Below are positions 11,071 through 25,800 of a stretch of DNA of 64,000 nt, piece by piece. Under the pieces are notes generated by a model. That model saw nothing but the letters and a program-made list of their open reading frames with translations. It made no database searches and was not told where the DNA came from. A program made the position numbers and the translations under genes. Location of the stretch: assembly GCF_026745355.1 (NCBI RefSeq), contig NC_079206.1, positions 47,745,261 through 47,809,260 of the forward strand. The letters are read 5' to 3'. Position 1 is the first letter of the stretch. Every line of letters begins with the position of its first letter. Source of the DNA: Beta vulgaris subsp. vulgaris (lineage: Eukaryota; Streptophyta; Magnoliopsida; Caryophyllales; Amaranthaceae).

Positions 11071-13600
11071 CAAATGCCACAACCAATGCAAAAACCAATC
11101 CTAAATGCAACTACAATTAAGTATAAACATGCAACCTAAATGCACCTAATATAATTATGCAAATGCGACTCATCACCAAATGAACAATTTCTTTTTTATC
11201 TTTTCTCTCCGTTTTCGGTTTTCTTTGCCTATAAATACCTCGTTTATTCAAATGGTTTTTCACAATGCCCTAATACACCTTAATTCCTCGACATCCATAA
11301 TGCCAGGCACTCAAACTCACATTCAAACACATTCATACCTTCGAACATCATATAAGCTTCAAGATTGCTCATCCTGAAGATTGTTGCATAAGACCCATAC
11401 ATCAAAGGTATAATTGATGAGGGTTAATTCCAACTTATTTCCTTTGTTACTAACCATCTACTTTTCACAATGTAGGTCTTAAAGGGAATTAGCACTATGA
11501 TGTACACTCTTCTCTAAATTTCCCTTTTTTATATTTTCTTTAACATTACATTGATATTATTCATATGCATGCTGTATGATTTAATGCTTTTATCACCTTA
11601 CTTTATTATTTTTGTTAAGCAAAGAACTAAAGAACTGTTCTAACATTAAATTTAGATAACTTCGACAATCTGTTAGAAATCCAGTAATTTGATTGCAAAT
11701 AATAACATGCCACCAAAAATTAGTCTTTTGTTTGTTTAATGAACTGGCATAATTTAATTGCACATTGCATTAAAACTTGCTTGGTTGTTTATTTGCATAA
11801 ATCTTGACATGAATCGATATTAAGTAGAGGCCATCAATGAGCGAATTTGAATACTGATCTTATTCGTACTCTCACCCCCGAACTCAATCTATGGTTAATT
11901 GACCATTAATGGAATTATGACGGGAAAATTTATATTAGATAAGTCCCTAAGTTTTCCATACAATTTTCCAATATCTAATTCGGTCCACGAGTCTTCCTTT
12001 AAAGACTTGTTGACAAATTTTCTCTATTTCAAACCATTTTTCAATAAAACGTTTACCATGAGGTAGTCAAATATGCGTTCATCCCGCTACGCCTACACTT
12101 CTATACAAAGTCGGTTGGAAAAATCTGGACTGTTACCGCTGAAGATGCAAAGATCTCAATTCCCCGTCAATTTACTCTGTGTTTTGTGACACTCATCCAA
12201 TAATTACTTCCAACCCTTATCTGGTCTTTTTCACTACCTATCCACATGTACCAAAGAATTGGATCCTTCATTTCGTTTCTTGTTCGACATTTATGTTTAA
12301 CTCTTATGTTGGATATATATACCTTACTTGATCCTCAACTTCATCCATGTTAGGTCATCTCTGCTTCATTTCCATGATGCTTATTGGATAACACGTCCTT
12401 AACTAAAACTAATCTCGTTTCTGAAACACATGCACTAGAGAACAACAATAAACTTGACAGTCAACTCAATGCTCCCCCAGACTACCAAAATACATAGGTC
12501 TATATATTCCTAATCATATTCCTTGTATAAATTATGCAGACTTCATATGAATTGATCTCCAATATAGATGATTGCCAAAAGCTACGTCCTAATTGCTCTA
12601 TGATGTTTAATAATTACACTTTGACATTATAACTATTGTGGCATATATAGCAAAACGCCGTAATAGATAATAAAAATGAATCAAAGGTTTGTGGCATAGT
12701 AAAATGCCATAATAGATGATAAGGACGAATCACAAACTAGCAATTGGTAAGATCTTACCCCAAGCTAATAATTTGACACCTTTTGACAAGTGAAATATAA
12801 ACCGTCCTTAATAGTGAAATCATCATTTTACTTTCTTAAACGGGAGAAACACATGCCATGCGGTAGGAAAAGTCATGCCATCAATATTAAAGCATGATAT
12901 GAGACCGAATATGAGGATATTGCTAAAACCCTCTTAATGGGAACATCTAAGAATCGCCCTCTTACATCAACTCAAAAAGTTTCTTATATTAGCTGATCAT
13001 TGAAGGAAGACATTGTCAAGGTAATCATGATGATTAAGCAATAATCACCGTCCAATCATATCTCAACAAATACTATTGACTTATTGCTCAGATAATCACG
13101 AGCCACACCACCATTGGCTTGTTGCTTAGGCAATCACGAGCACCATTTTAGGGTGAGCAAACGGGTTGCATAATTCGCATCAACTATAAATACCCTCACT
13201 TTTTATGAAGAAAGATCGCAAATGAAACAATTAACTTTTACTCATATATTTACTCCTTTTTCATTGTCTATATCCTCTCTTTAGATATATACTTTAACAT
13301 CGAAGGAAAATGTACTAAAAGTTTTATTTTTTTCAAGTATCGAAATTGATCTGAAATCAACATTATCATACTGTCTATACATCAAAAGCAAAAAAAGTCA
13401 ACACTTTGATTACCTCCCCCAAAGATGCACTTAAACAACAAATTATTATTTTCGAAAAACCAAAAGGGCACCAAAATTTGGGTGGAAAAAGTTTGCAATA
13501 CCCCGCGGAGTGAATTTACAAAATATTTGGACATCAAATTTTGAACCCCGCCTAAATGAGCTATACAGCCCGCCTTAGCCAAAAAAAAATTCGACATTTC
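11071..13600. other. Upstream intergenic region of the DEK gene
   Basis: No gene or complete transposon seen. There are small duplicated phrases: gcatag.aaaatgccgtaatagat type at 12650-12720, and gataatcacgagcc / ggcaatcacgagca at 13090-13145. A TATAAATA occurs at 13185-13192. It is about 650 bp before the start codon, so its use as a core promoter is doubtful unless there is a long leader or a leader intron. Confidence 0.5.
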
Positions 13601-13755
13601 CACCCCTAAAAGACCCCTCCCAAATCTCTCTTTCTCATTCTCCCCCCCAAAATTCCACAAAATTTTCTCTCTCTCCACCCCAATTTTCTCTCCCCAAATT
13701 TTCGCACCAAATCACATCTCACTTCTCTCCCCTGTCCGATCACTGATTTCACTAC

Positions 13756-13785
13756 TTTAGGGTTTCCAATTTCTGCTAGGGTTTT
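13756..13785 (-). promoter_or_regulatory. Two telo-box (AAACCCTA) motifs in the DEK leader
   Basis: TTTAGGGTTT at 13756-13765 and TAGGGTTTT at 13777-13785 lie 55-85 bases before the start codon in a pyrimidine-rich leader (13600-13840). Telo-boxes near the transcription start are common in plant genes for chromatin and growth functions. The motif is seen directly; its regulatory role here is inference. Confidence 0.5.
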
Positions 13786-13839
13786 ACTAAACCTCTTCAG
13801 ATTTCTGCTCCATTTTCGCAAAGCTTGCACAATTCATCC

Positions 13840-16800
13840 ATGGCGTCGGAAGTTCAAGATGATAAGAAGCCTGAGAATGAGCCTGAGGTTGAAGAAGATG
13901 TTAAAAAAGAGGACGAAGTAGGAGTGAGAGAAACTGGCGAGGAAGAGAAAATGGAGGAGATAGAAGAGGTTAAAGAAGGCGAAGAAGAAAAGGAGAAGAT
14001 TGTGAAGAAAGGTAAGAGAGATCGTAAGCAGGGGAAGAAGAAAGCAGAGGAGAAAGAAGGGAAGGAAGTAAAGGAGGATGTAGAGGAAGAAGTGGAGGAA
14101 GAAGAGTCGGAGAAGAAGAAGAGAAAGAGTTCGCCGTCAAGTCCGAAAGAAGCTGCTACACCTAAAGTGGAGAGGCCTACAAGAGAGAGGAAAGCTGTTG
14201 AGAGATACTCGATTGCTTCTCCGGCTAGTCGGTCCTCCGGTGGGAAATCGTTGTCGATTGCGAAGGTGATTCATTTCTATTTCTATTGCTAATGCTAATG
14301 CTAATGCTAATATAGTGTGTTTTAAGATTTGTTATTATTCCTTCATTGTTTTTAGTTTGTTATAATTTTACACAGGAAAAGGTTTTTTTATCTAATTTGT
14401 TTGGTTGTTGACAAATTGTAGGGTAGTGGAACGCAGCTTAAGGATATTCCAAATGGTATGTATTGCCTTCTTTTGATTTATTTATCGAGTTTTTCGTGTT
14501 TTAATTTGCGTATATGATGAGAATTGCTGCAAGGTGTAAGTATTGTATGTCCATTCTTTAATTTGATAGTTTACTGGGACTAATGTTGGGTTGTTTGATC
14601 ATTTTTATATGTAACAAGAGCAGTTCTATCAATTCCCTATCTTTACTCCACCCTCTTATCCTATTGATCCTTATCCCTCATGCCAAATACTCCATAAAAG
14701 TTAAGTTTTTGAAGAAGATACTCTTATCTTTAATGCGTTCTTGGGTTGGGGTGGAGAAATGGCAGGAATAGCTAATGAGATTGAGATTCATGTCGAGTTT
14801 GAGATTTATACTTCAAGAAATCAACATATGAGGGTGAGAAGATTTGAATAAGTGCTCTCTCTTGTTGTTATTGTTGTTGACTATGGAATTCACAATTTTT
14901 TGTGCTGTGTTTTTCTAGAATTGGTGCTGGGTTCCTTTAATTGGTATGAATGATATAATTTAAATTGTTGAACTGATGTGAATTGAGAGGTTTTACTTTA
15001 AATTTAATTAAACTAGATGGCAGGAATGGCTTATGTTAGTGCCATCCACTAAATAAATCATGTAATAATTAGATGTCAAATTAAAGAATTATTCAGTTTG
15101 TGTTAAAATCTATGAATTTGACCCATATGTGCTTGGCTGTGTTGTTATTATTGTCCATGGTGAGCTCTCTTGTTTTTATTTTTTCTGGAATACTTTTTAA
15201 AGAAGAGAAAAGGGCTTGTATAGTTGTATATATTTTTACGTGAGGTCAATGAGCTTCTGGCTCAGTGATGGTACCATCTATCATTTGGGATTGGGTTATT
15301 TCAGATGCTGACATTATTGTGGAATTTTTTTTTTTTACTTTAATACCTGAGTTGGTTGCCATTCATTTTTGTCCTTTAAGCTTGAGTAAAATTTTTACCC
15401 ATGAGTTGTGTGTGTTCATGTAAGATGATTTAAGTAGGGTTTTTTGTCCCAAACTACCTTTAACTTTTATGTTTTTGCGAGAAACTACCTTATAAAAAAA
15501 TTGTTGTCCCAAACTACCTTACTTTTACCATTTTGTTGTTGACAACTACCTTAGGCCGATTTCCGACGTTGACTTTTGTTTTTTCCTTTTTTATTGTCAC
15601 ATTATATCACTTGACCTCTTCAAACCCTTTTTTTAATTTTTCCCACCCTAATTTCCTCATTTTCCGGTGTGCGCGCGCTCTCTCCCTCATATCTATGTGA
15701 CACTTCGTACCACCAATCCACCATTAAATTCCTCTTCTACTTAAACTAAAATTGAAACAATCACCCTCCTCAATTCCCACAAGGGTAATTTTGTTTTTCC
15801 CACAATTTTGAACTGAAAAAACAAAAGTCAACGCCGGAAATCGGCATAAGGTAGCTGTCAACAACAAAATTGTAAAGTAAGGTAGTTTAGGACAACAATT
15901 TTTTTATAAGGTAGTTTCTCGCAAAAACTTGAAAGTTAAAGGTAGTTTGGGACAAAAAATCCATTTAAGTATAATAATAGGGTGTGTATGCAGGGGGGGG
16001 GGAGGAGGGTTCTAGTTTAGAATACTTGAAAAGGGAGTATTAGGCACTAGGCAGTAAGGCATTAATGTTTTCAGCCTTGATGCTGCCCTACTCTTTATAT
16101 TGTCATAGCAGTTAATACTTTTGATTCTAGTACAATAAGAAAGAGAATGGGGGCTGGAAGTGCCTTGACAAGAATGAACTTTTAGTGGGATTGGTTGCTA
16201 AAAATTAAAGGGTGACTTGGTGCTATCCTTAAATTAAGCTTTTGCCGAGGAGGGGTTCTGTAGCGTTAATGTGTTAGCACTTTATAACTAATATTTATAG
16301 CAGGCAGGATATACACTTGTATAACAGCCATTGGTTTTAATTGTAAATCAGGGTTTGAAAGTTCCCTCACAAGGTTGAATTGAACAGTGTGTTATGAATC
16401 AGCATACATAACAGACCATAAACAGTAGATTAATGGCAGAAAAATAGAGATTATGGAAGTGGGAAAGATGATTAAGAAAGAACAAGTAATGATAGGATTG
16501 AATAGCTGATTAAATCACTGATTACAAACTATTCACTCTTTCGAGAGGAATGACACTCCCCCATTTAATCTAACTGACTACTTTTACCAATTTTCAACAT
16601 ATTTTCTTCCTCTTTAATGCCATCTGTTTATAGAGTTTCTTCCCTTCTGACCCTCTAACTTATTTCTTGAACTACTATTACAATTAACTAATTATGCAAT
16701 ACCAAAAGTGCCCCTCTCCCTAGGTTGATTCATTACAGTGTATTCCTCTTGTGAGATTCATGGTGCTATCCTTTGATAAATGATGTTTTTTGGTGGGGGA

Positions 16801-19800
16801 CGGTATGTGGAATTATTATTTAGTACAAGTACGATTTGTTCTGTCGAATTATCACTTTGTGCAACTAAGATTAATGAGAAGCAGGATATTTCATACATCC
16901 TTGTCTAAAGCTGTTGGGGTCATTTTTATCTAATGTACAATATCATCCATCATGAGCTGCTTTCTGTTCAAGTTTTCTTCATGCTAATGTTGATTAAATT
17001 CAGCCATTTTTTCAATCTTATGTTGTGTATAAGATAGAAAATAGGACACCTAAAACTCTAAAATTGAATTCTGTTTGTGGTGTTTACTTACTCGACACTG
17101 GCTTATTTTTATCTCTAATCTTTTCAACTATTTCAGTGGCTTATAAACTGTCAAAGAGAAAGCCTGATGATAATCTGCAACTATTGCACACAGTTCTTTT
17201 TGGAAAGAAAGCAAAGGTAAGCCGCAGTTCTTTTCTGTTGAGATTCAATGTAATAAAAAAAAAATATCTGTTCATGTTTTAGTGAGTCTATCAGTTAATT
17301 GATTTGTCATGAATTGTGTGATAACTTCTGCCTTTTTTCCTTTTCTCTTAGGTGCATAATTTGAAGAAAGATATAGGTCAATTTTCAGGCTTTGTGTGGA
17401 CTGACAACGAGGTAGCATGCCAATATCTCCCTGAAGCTTAAATTTATTATCTGTTTGCTGTATTGAAAGAATTGTGCAGTTGTTTAGGAGGTAGAAGATC
17501 AGAAAATATTGGATCAAGAATGCTCATTGCTTTCTGCATCATCTCTAGTTGTTTATGGCATGTTGTTCCAGAAAAGGATTCTGGTGTTACTATGGGCAAT
17601 TGATCACAATTTTTTTAGCATCTTGTTAGCCAATAGCTATATTCCAAACCTTTAGAAGATATATGTCCTATCCATTAGACTATGGATGCATTTCATTCTG
17701 ACCTTTCCTTATCTTTTTGGTCTCAAAAAAGAGTTGGATTTTATGTGATGTGAGATATTTTATTTATTTTTCCTGTTACTTTTACAAGACATCCCTAATA
17801 GTTGGGATGTTTTTGGAATAACCTGTAGTTGGGACTATTAAAAGTAGACAGCCCATAGTTGGCATTATTCTCATCAATTTTTCCTTAATAAATTGGAAAG
17901 ACTAAAAAGAGATTTGTTGTCTCTCTTTTTCATGTATATTTGCTTGTTCAGCTGCTTCAACTTTGCAAATAAACTTTAATTCGACAAATTGAAAGGTTTT
18001 AAAGCTTTTAGTATTTTATAACCCATCTTTATTATTGATAAATTGGTAGTGAGCTATAGGTGTCTACACTGTCTGCTCCTTACCGACCATAGGTAGTTAC
18101 TATTTAGAGGCTTTCTATATTTCCTCTAACTGAAATTAATTCCTGAAGTTTTGCTTAACTATATGTACTTTTTAAACTGCACCTCGTCTTCACATTGCGC
18201 CTAGGTTCCACAGAGCCTTTACCCCTTTATAATAGTAGGGAGTTTTGTGTCTGGAACTTACAGTTCCAGTTCCAAGTACTTCAGAGCAAAGTTATTAAAA
18301 TCGCGATTCAAATCTTAAAATCTTACGATTTTACGATTCAAAATATGGTAGACGATTCGATTCGCGATTCTAGACGATTCTATACATTTTTGTTGACTAG
18401 CGAAAACCTCGCAAGTTTAAATCATGCTAACAAAGAAAATAAGAGATATATATTGTTAGTTATTGCTAATATAGTGGGTAAACAACTATTTTTTCCATTT
18501 TTTAGGTGTTTTAACTTATAATTTTAGCATATTTAATGAAAATTGAGTGTAATATTTTGATTATACATGTTTGTAGAATCTTACGATTCTACGATTCGAT
18601 TTTACGATTCGATTCTAAAGGTTGTTTTCGATTCAAACTAGAATCTCGACTTTAACAACATTGCTTAAGAGTCTTAAGAATATTACGGGGTGTTTGGTAT
18701 GTGGAGTAGGGATTATGGGGTTTTAAGGGTGCAATGCGAATAGGGAACTGATGATTGTGATAAGGATATATTATTTCCTATTGTTCATTTGCTGAGTGTT
18801 CGACAAAGATTGGGGGTTGGAAATAGGTTTGGGATGGATATTTGAATACAATACCTTTACAAATACTACTCTTCTCCTTCTCCATTATTGGTTGTAAAGT
18901 TCTCTTCTTTCCCTTTATCCCTTCCCCCTTATCCCACTGCCAACATACAAGTATTATTTTTGTTTAATAAGGGTTATTTTCCCCCCTCTATAATCATCCC
19001 TTTTATGATCCCTCTTTTCGACAAACATGCCTTTTCCCCTCTCCCAACTCTCTTTTACCTCCAAACAAACAGCCTGCCGTGGGTACTAGGGAATTAAAAT
19101 TTTATTAATCGTTCTTATAAATATAGTTCAACTACAGTTTAGAGGTCCAGCTCACTGAGTTTGAACATGTCGTAAATGCTTATAAAGGCACAATAATGAT
19201 TATGAATGAGCTGTTTGTGAGCACTCAAGCATCAAGATGTTCAAGCTCTTGCAAATATTGATAAGTTTGTTTACTCAATGTATGAGCTTTGGCCAAGTTT
19301 GTTTGCAAGTATATCGGCTCATGTACACCCTTAGGTGTCAATCATATACAAAGGAAGGGAAAGTATTTTCCTACTTGCATGCATTTAAATTCTTGCAAAG
19401 TCATTATTAGAGGCTTTTCTTTGTCCCACGGTTATCAGCCTTTTTTTTAATGTATACAGGAAAAGCAGCGAGCTAAAACAAAGGAGAAGATTGACAAATG
19501 TGTTAAAGAAAAATTGCTGGACTTTTGTGATGTGCTCAATATTCCTATCAACAGAGCTTCTGTCAAGAAGGTGAACATTAGCTTGCAAATTATTTTCCTT
19601 GATTGATGTTTGAGTATTGTTGTGTAACCTTTTGTCTTATATATTTTTTAGGAAGATCTTTCTGTGAAGTTGTTAGAGTTTTTGGAGTCACCACATGCTA
19701 CTACTGAAACTTTGCTTGCTGACAAGGATCAGGTCTCTAGTTGCCTCCTTGATCTTGGTGTTGCTTGAGGTAATTTTGAGGTTGCTTAGTGAAACTAATT

Positions 19801-22800
19801 TGTTCTGATGCTTCCTCATAATTGCACAGAAAGGAAAAAAGCAGAAAAAAAAGGCAACACCTGTAAAGAGCCGAAGTTCGAAAGCTTCATCTGCTGAAAA
19901 GTCAGCTAAGGTTTGCGTTGTATTTTTCTGTTCTCACTTATTCAGTACCTAACAAAATTTTATTTTTCATTCTATTCTTAGTGGGTTTTGACAATGCTAA
20001 CCATCTTGTATTAGATGACCCATGTTTAGTTTCACTAAATCGAAGGTCACTTGCTTTTTCACTGGCATGCTATTATGATTTGGGTTGCTATATGCCTACA
20101 TAATACCCTTCAACAGGTTCCCTTAGATACACTTGATTTTGGGATTTGTATATTGTCTCGAGATTTCTTTTATTATGGGTGGAACTTTTAGTAATACACT
20201 GGGATACTAGTCCCTCTTGTAAAGCAACTAAAGATTCCTTAATTTGGCGCAAGCAAATCATTTGACGCTCCTGGCTTAAATATGAGCAGGCTTTTTTGTT
20301 AGCTTGATAATAGTAAAAGCTGAAGGCAGTTTGAGGTGCAATATGTCTTTGGGGCTGAGGTGTGTATGGCGTGTGCGTCATGCATGACTTTAATACACAA
20401 TTTTCAGAAATCACACATAATTCTTGCTGAAAAATCTCTCTATGAAATACTCCCTCCATTTCATATAAATTTTTTGCACTATGCATTTCAGGATGATGAA
20501 ATAATTTTCTTGAATCTTTTGAAAGTCGAAGTCTTTTTCTATCTCTATCTCATCAAATTGTTTTTTCTTTTTGTTCTAACACTTTATCTTTCTCTCAGAT
20601 CTGTACTCTAACATTTAGCAACTTAGTTACAGTGCCATTTGCAAATGGGAAAATAGGTTGGAGAGAAATAGTATCAAAGTGCTTGATTTTATATCACTGG
20701 AATTCCATTAAATTCAATAAAACATTATAGTTTGCTACTCTTTTTACCAAGTGGAGCACAAGCTGGAAAAGTACTAATTTTTTCAAAAAATAGAGAAAAT
20801 CTGGAGGCTTCTGTCTTGTAATGAAGAAATAGGCGCATGAAATAAAGGAGGGTAACACCTTCTTTGAAGCCATAAAACCCTATAAAGTGATTAGTAAATC
20901 AAATGTTTTTAAGTAGTTCTGCTTCCACCTTTCTAAGCTACAATAGTCCTTGCTGTCCACCTTTCTGTAATGAACTATACTTAAAATGAGAGACATAATC
21001 ATCAGAATGTCAATATGTGTTAGGAAAAATGATGGTAGTAGCTAGATAGATTTGCAGGTGACTACGGTCTATGGGTTGGAGAATTTTAGGTACAAATCAT
21101 TTTCGGTTGACTACAGTCTACGGGTTGGAGAATTTTAGGTACAAATGATTATCGGTTGCTATTTTCAAGGAACAAACAATGTTCACGATCAGAAGTTTCC
21201 AATTTTGGGTTGACCTAGCAAATTAAAGGATTTCAAATTGCTCTTTCTATTTTTGTTTTTGAATGCAATATATAGTTTTATCTCCTCAAGACATACAAAA
21301 AATGTGTGGCAAACAGAAAATCTTAATAAATAATCATTTAATCCCAAATAAGTCCATATACATGATGTCTATGTCTGACAATAATCATGTTAAATCCAAC
21401 AATAATAATAGCCATAGGTATTTTGTGCAGGGTGTCGATACAAGGGGTGGAATTTGGTCCTGAAATTTTTGTATTGTTTGGCTCAGATAATATCGAGTTT
21501 CAGGTAACAAAATTTTCGTCAAAAGCCACTAATTCCAGGTTAGGGTTTGGTCGATTTTTGACTTTAGAGATATTGTGAGAAGTGAGAACTTAAAAAAGAA
21601 AAATCTTCAACAAAAAGGAAGAAACAAAGCAAAGTGTACCATGATGTGGAATGAAGTTAAGAAGATAAAAAATAGTGTTATTTTGCTGATCATAACTTCA
21701 ATATCCAATTCTTGCTGTTTGTTGTCTACATGATGAAAGATCATTTTTCTTCATTTGCCGTACATTCTTGAATAAAAGACATTTTCACTATTTAAACACA
21801 TTGAGGAAATGTTTTATTGAAAGGAAAGGAAAGAAAGCAATCATGAAAGATAATGAAAGAAAAAAAAATCCCTCCAGGCTTCCACTAACCGTGATGTTTG
21901 GTTTGAAAACGGGAAACTATTCCGAACCTTTTTGGTGTTTGTCTAGTCCATTCTCTGTCTAACCTCAGTCTTCCATTTTTTTCGTACCTGCACCAATCCT
22001 AGGTCACCAGAACCACTACAAAGCTAACAATACCATATCTTTGCACAATCTTGTTGTCTCTAACTCTCTTCATATACTAATGTTGAACATCCATTAGTAT
22101 TTCTATGATATAGGGTTTTTTAACCTTTTATCTGAAGCATTAAGGCTATGTTTTTTTGGATTGAATTGAAATGAATTGAATTTGTCTGAATTGAAATGAT
22201 GTGGATTTGTCACAACTGAATTTTGTCTGAATTGAACTGAATGAAAATTGTGAATGGAAACTAACTGAACTGAATTGGATTTTATTGAACTCAATTGAAT
22301 TTGTCTGAACTGAATTGAATTTTCTTTAATTCAGTCCAAAAGAACGGGGCCTAAGTAAAGAGGAAGGATAATGATAACTGAGAACTATAGGTTGCCATTG
22401 AGAGGCAACCCTTTCGTTGGTGTTGCAACAAGTTACTAATGTGTATCCTTAAGCACTTTGGTGAAGTTTTATGGAAATCCAAGAATATTGAAAGAAAGAT
22501 GCTTTAATGTTTTCTTTAGGTGTAAAGGAACTCACGGAATACGAAAAGGTAAAACAATTTGGTCACACAAACTAAGTGATGAATTGGATCTTGATTCACT
22601 CTCAAACACAAAGTAATTGAGCAATCAATTTTAAATCTCAACCACAAAGTTATTGATTCAAGGTTTAGAAATCACAAAAAATCCGAAAGTTTTTCACAAA
22701 GAAAATTAACTATCTAACAGTTTCTTGTTTACTCATGAAAAATGCGCCATTTAAATGCCTGAGGACTCTCCTAAACCAAGTAGAACTAGAACTCTAAAGT

Positions 22801-25800
22801 AAAATGTCCAGTAAGATGTCATGCCGGCTAGTTCCAAAATGAAGAGAAGACAGCAAAATGCAGAGAGATCCGGCTTGACATCTTACTGGACATTGAATAG
22901 TTTTTCTGATAAGATGTCAAGCAGGATCTCTCTGCATTTTGCTATCTTCTCGAATGTCCAGTAATGACGCTGTTAATGGGGATTCTTTCATTGAGAAATT
23001 AGGATTTGATGTTGTTTCAGTGCTTCACAAAAATCCATCACTCTTCTTTTCCTTCATTGAGAGAAAGGTTTGTAATATTTTTTGACAAAAATGGGGCCAA
23101 CAGGTATTTTTGCAAGAAGCTTTCCTTCTGAAAATAGATTTGGAACTAGGGGCTACCTTTTTAGGGGCACAATATGTGAAGACAGCTCTGAAGCCTTTAG
23201 CATATAGAAAACATGCTTTTTATGTAACTTGTAATACCCCTGTATTAGTGATCAATCACATTGATAGCTTCAATAGCCTATTGGATTTTTGTTTGCAGAT
23301 TAGGTCAAGAGAAATTGGATCAATGTCACTAGCCGTACATTTTAACATTTTGGACTCTGTTTATTCAGAATGCTTTATTGTAGTTCACTTGCTGAGCCAG
23401 GTTTTCCTTTTGCCTATATCGTTTAACTGATCTTGCCACTTAACTAGCTGGAAGCACGGATGTAAGCCAAGGGGTTGAGCTGATGATTGTGGTTTATCAG
23501 TTGATTCACCTTTTTTTTAAAGAAATATTTAATCAAGCTAGGCTTATTTTTTGTGTGTCTTATGAGCTACATGAACATTTGAAAGACTTTGGACTTCTAA
23601 GGAATATACACTGTGTTTCATAATAATTGAGAAAAGCCCAAATAGTCTCTTGTCAAAAAAGTTCTTGCCTACCTCTTTTATTACCACTACTAGAGACTGG
23701 AATGGAGGGCATCTGTTTCATATATAGAGGTGATGTGGGATTCTAAGCTTCCTAGCCAACCAGAAGGGTGGATTTTTTTTTTTTTTTTTTTTGGGGGGGG
23801 GGGGATTGTAGACAAAAGCTATTGGTGCTTCTTTCCATTGAAGTCTAGCAAACCTGGTACTTCGAGTCATCCAGGCGAAGAAAAGGTTTCAACTGAATTG
23901 TGGTTTCAGCCTGTTTGTCGTTCCACCAGGACATAATGTATTTAATAGATCTGCCTCTTTTTCACTTGACCTGCATGTGATCAATTATTTATTATATTGA
24001 ACCTATCCTCATACTTTTGGTTAAGTGTTTTTTTTGGAACTCTCGTGTCAAGTGAACTTCCACTTTTAATTTTTGCATGTCTGTATTCTGGTGTAAATCA
24101 CTGCTTACGTAGCAATTATGTGAGTGAAATGTATTTGTTTCCATGGATCCTTATGGGTTGGATTATTGCCTGAAGCTCCATTAAAAGTGTAAATATGGCT
24201 TTCAAATTTCAGTATTTCAGTGTAAGATATGTACAGAAATGATAGGTTTTCCAGTTATAAAATGCCATTTTTTCTATATTGTTTTGCTCCAGATTTTATG
24301 AGATGTGATATTGGTGCTCGGTCTTATCAGTTCTCGCACACCTGCTTGACAAACGTTTATCTAAATTTGCATAAGCAGAAAACTCCAACTGGAGAAAAAC
24401 GGAAAAGGTCAGCAGAATCTGATGAAGAACTTGAAGCTGATGACAAGGATGAGAATTTGGATAGCAGATCTCACTCCTCAGAAGAGGAGGAAGATTCCAT
24501 GCAGAAAGTAGAGAGTGATCAGGAGACTGATTCAGAGCAAGAGGAAGAGGAAGTTAAAGAAAATATTACAACCCCAAAGAGTTCGGCTAAGGACAACTCT
24601 GGGGCCAAAAATGGGAAAAAATCTACAACTACTAAGAAAATTAGCTCTGAGAAATCAGCCAAAAGCCCTGCAAAATCTGCCAAGAAAACCTCTAACACTC
24701 CTAAAAAATCTACAGCTGTTACTGAAGCCTCTGCCTCTTCCTCCAAAGCAAAGGGGTCGTCAGGTAAGAAGAAAAAGGTCGAGGAGGAAACTGATAAAGA
24801 GAATTCCACTCCTACTGAAGTGAAGGCCACAAGCAAGAAGCAAAGAAGCAAGTCATCAACTAAATCTGCAGCCAAAGATCAAGGTAACTATAACTCTTTT
24901 ATCTTGGACATTTTTGCGTTTGTGATGTGTTTTGACTTTCAAGGGTTTGATGGATACACATGGTTTTGGGTAATTACTTAGTTGAACTGGCTACATTTAG
25001 CCTAGTCTCTACCTCAAGTTCTCTTGAAATGTTCTTATGTAATATGAACTGACCCAAGCTTATCCTTGCTTCAGAATCAAAAGTGACTGATTCAGCAAAC
25101 GATTGGAACATATGAAATGAAGATATTCTATTAATATGTTAATAATTATGTCGAAACCATCTGATATAAAATCAGAGCCTAGAATCAAGATGATGCCTGA
25201 ACCTTCCAAATCTAAATTTCTTGTTATACTAAGAAAACCTGATCCACCATAGCCACCCGAAAAATCAAGTTTCTTCTGCTCTGTTGGGTTTCTTGAGCAA
25301 CTCTGTTGGCGTGTTCGATACTCATGGTGCTTGAGATTTTGCATCCATGTCTTGTCACTTCATGGAGCAGTTTGATGACAATACTTTGTTTGCTTGTTGT
25401 GTTTTCTGTCATCCAGGTAAAGGGAAAACAAAGAAAGAAGCAAAACCAGAGCCCACAAATGAAGAATTGCATGCTCAGGCCGTAAATATTTTGAAAGAAG
25501 TGGACTTCAATACTGTATGTAAACCTGATCCCTATGTTTGTTTGGAAGTCTGTTTACAGGTCGTTTTCTAACTTCTTATTTTGTTGGTGCAGGCAACTCT
25601 ATCTGATATACTCCGACTGCTTGGTATGCTACATCTACCTCTTATTTGTTCTCACTCTCATCTCATACAACTTGACATATGTGTCTATGTGCGGTTTGTG
25701 TTGGGCCTAACTGGCTATAGGCCATAGGGTTACAGTGAAAAAAGCCAATGTAGTTGGTGGTTCATGGTTGTAGGAAGTCATGTTCATATAAAATCTGAAT

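Larger units (their letters stand above)
19911..24378 (+). other. DEK intron 7 (4.5 kb)
   Basis: Largest intron of the gene. It contains a 52-bp tandem duplication (21055-21159), a Harbinger MITE (22144-22351), a strong hairpin (22845-22950) and a poly-T/poly-G run near 23769-23804. Long open frames in it are not supported by homology. Confidence 0.85.

Noticed and set aside
13825..13839. Alternative DEK start five codons upstream (MHNSS)
   Set aside because: Possible, but MASE is the usual plant-type start; only transcript or ribosome data could decide.
20447..20470. Stowaway-like terminus actccctccatttcat in DEK intron 7
   Set aside because: No matching right terminus found within several hundred bases, so at most a fragment.
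24229..24378. N-terminal extension of the long open frame over DEK exon 8
   Set aside because: The exon begins at 24379 after an AG acceptor, in phase with exon 7. The upstream part is intronic and unlike DEK proteins.
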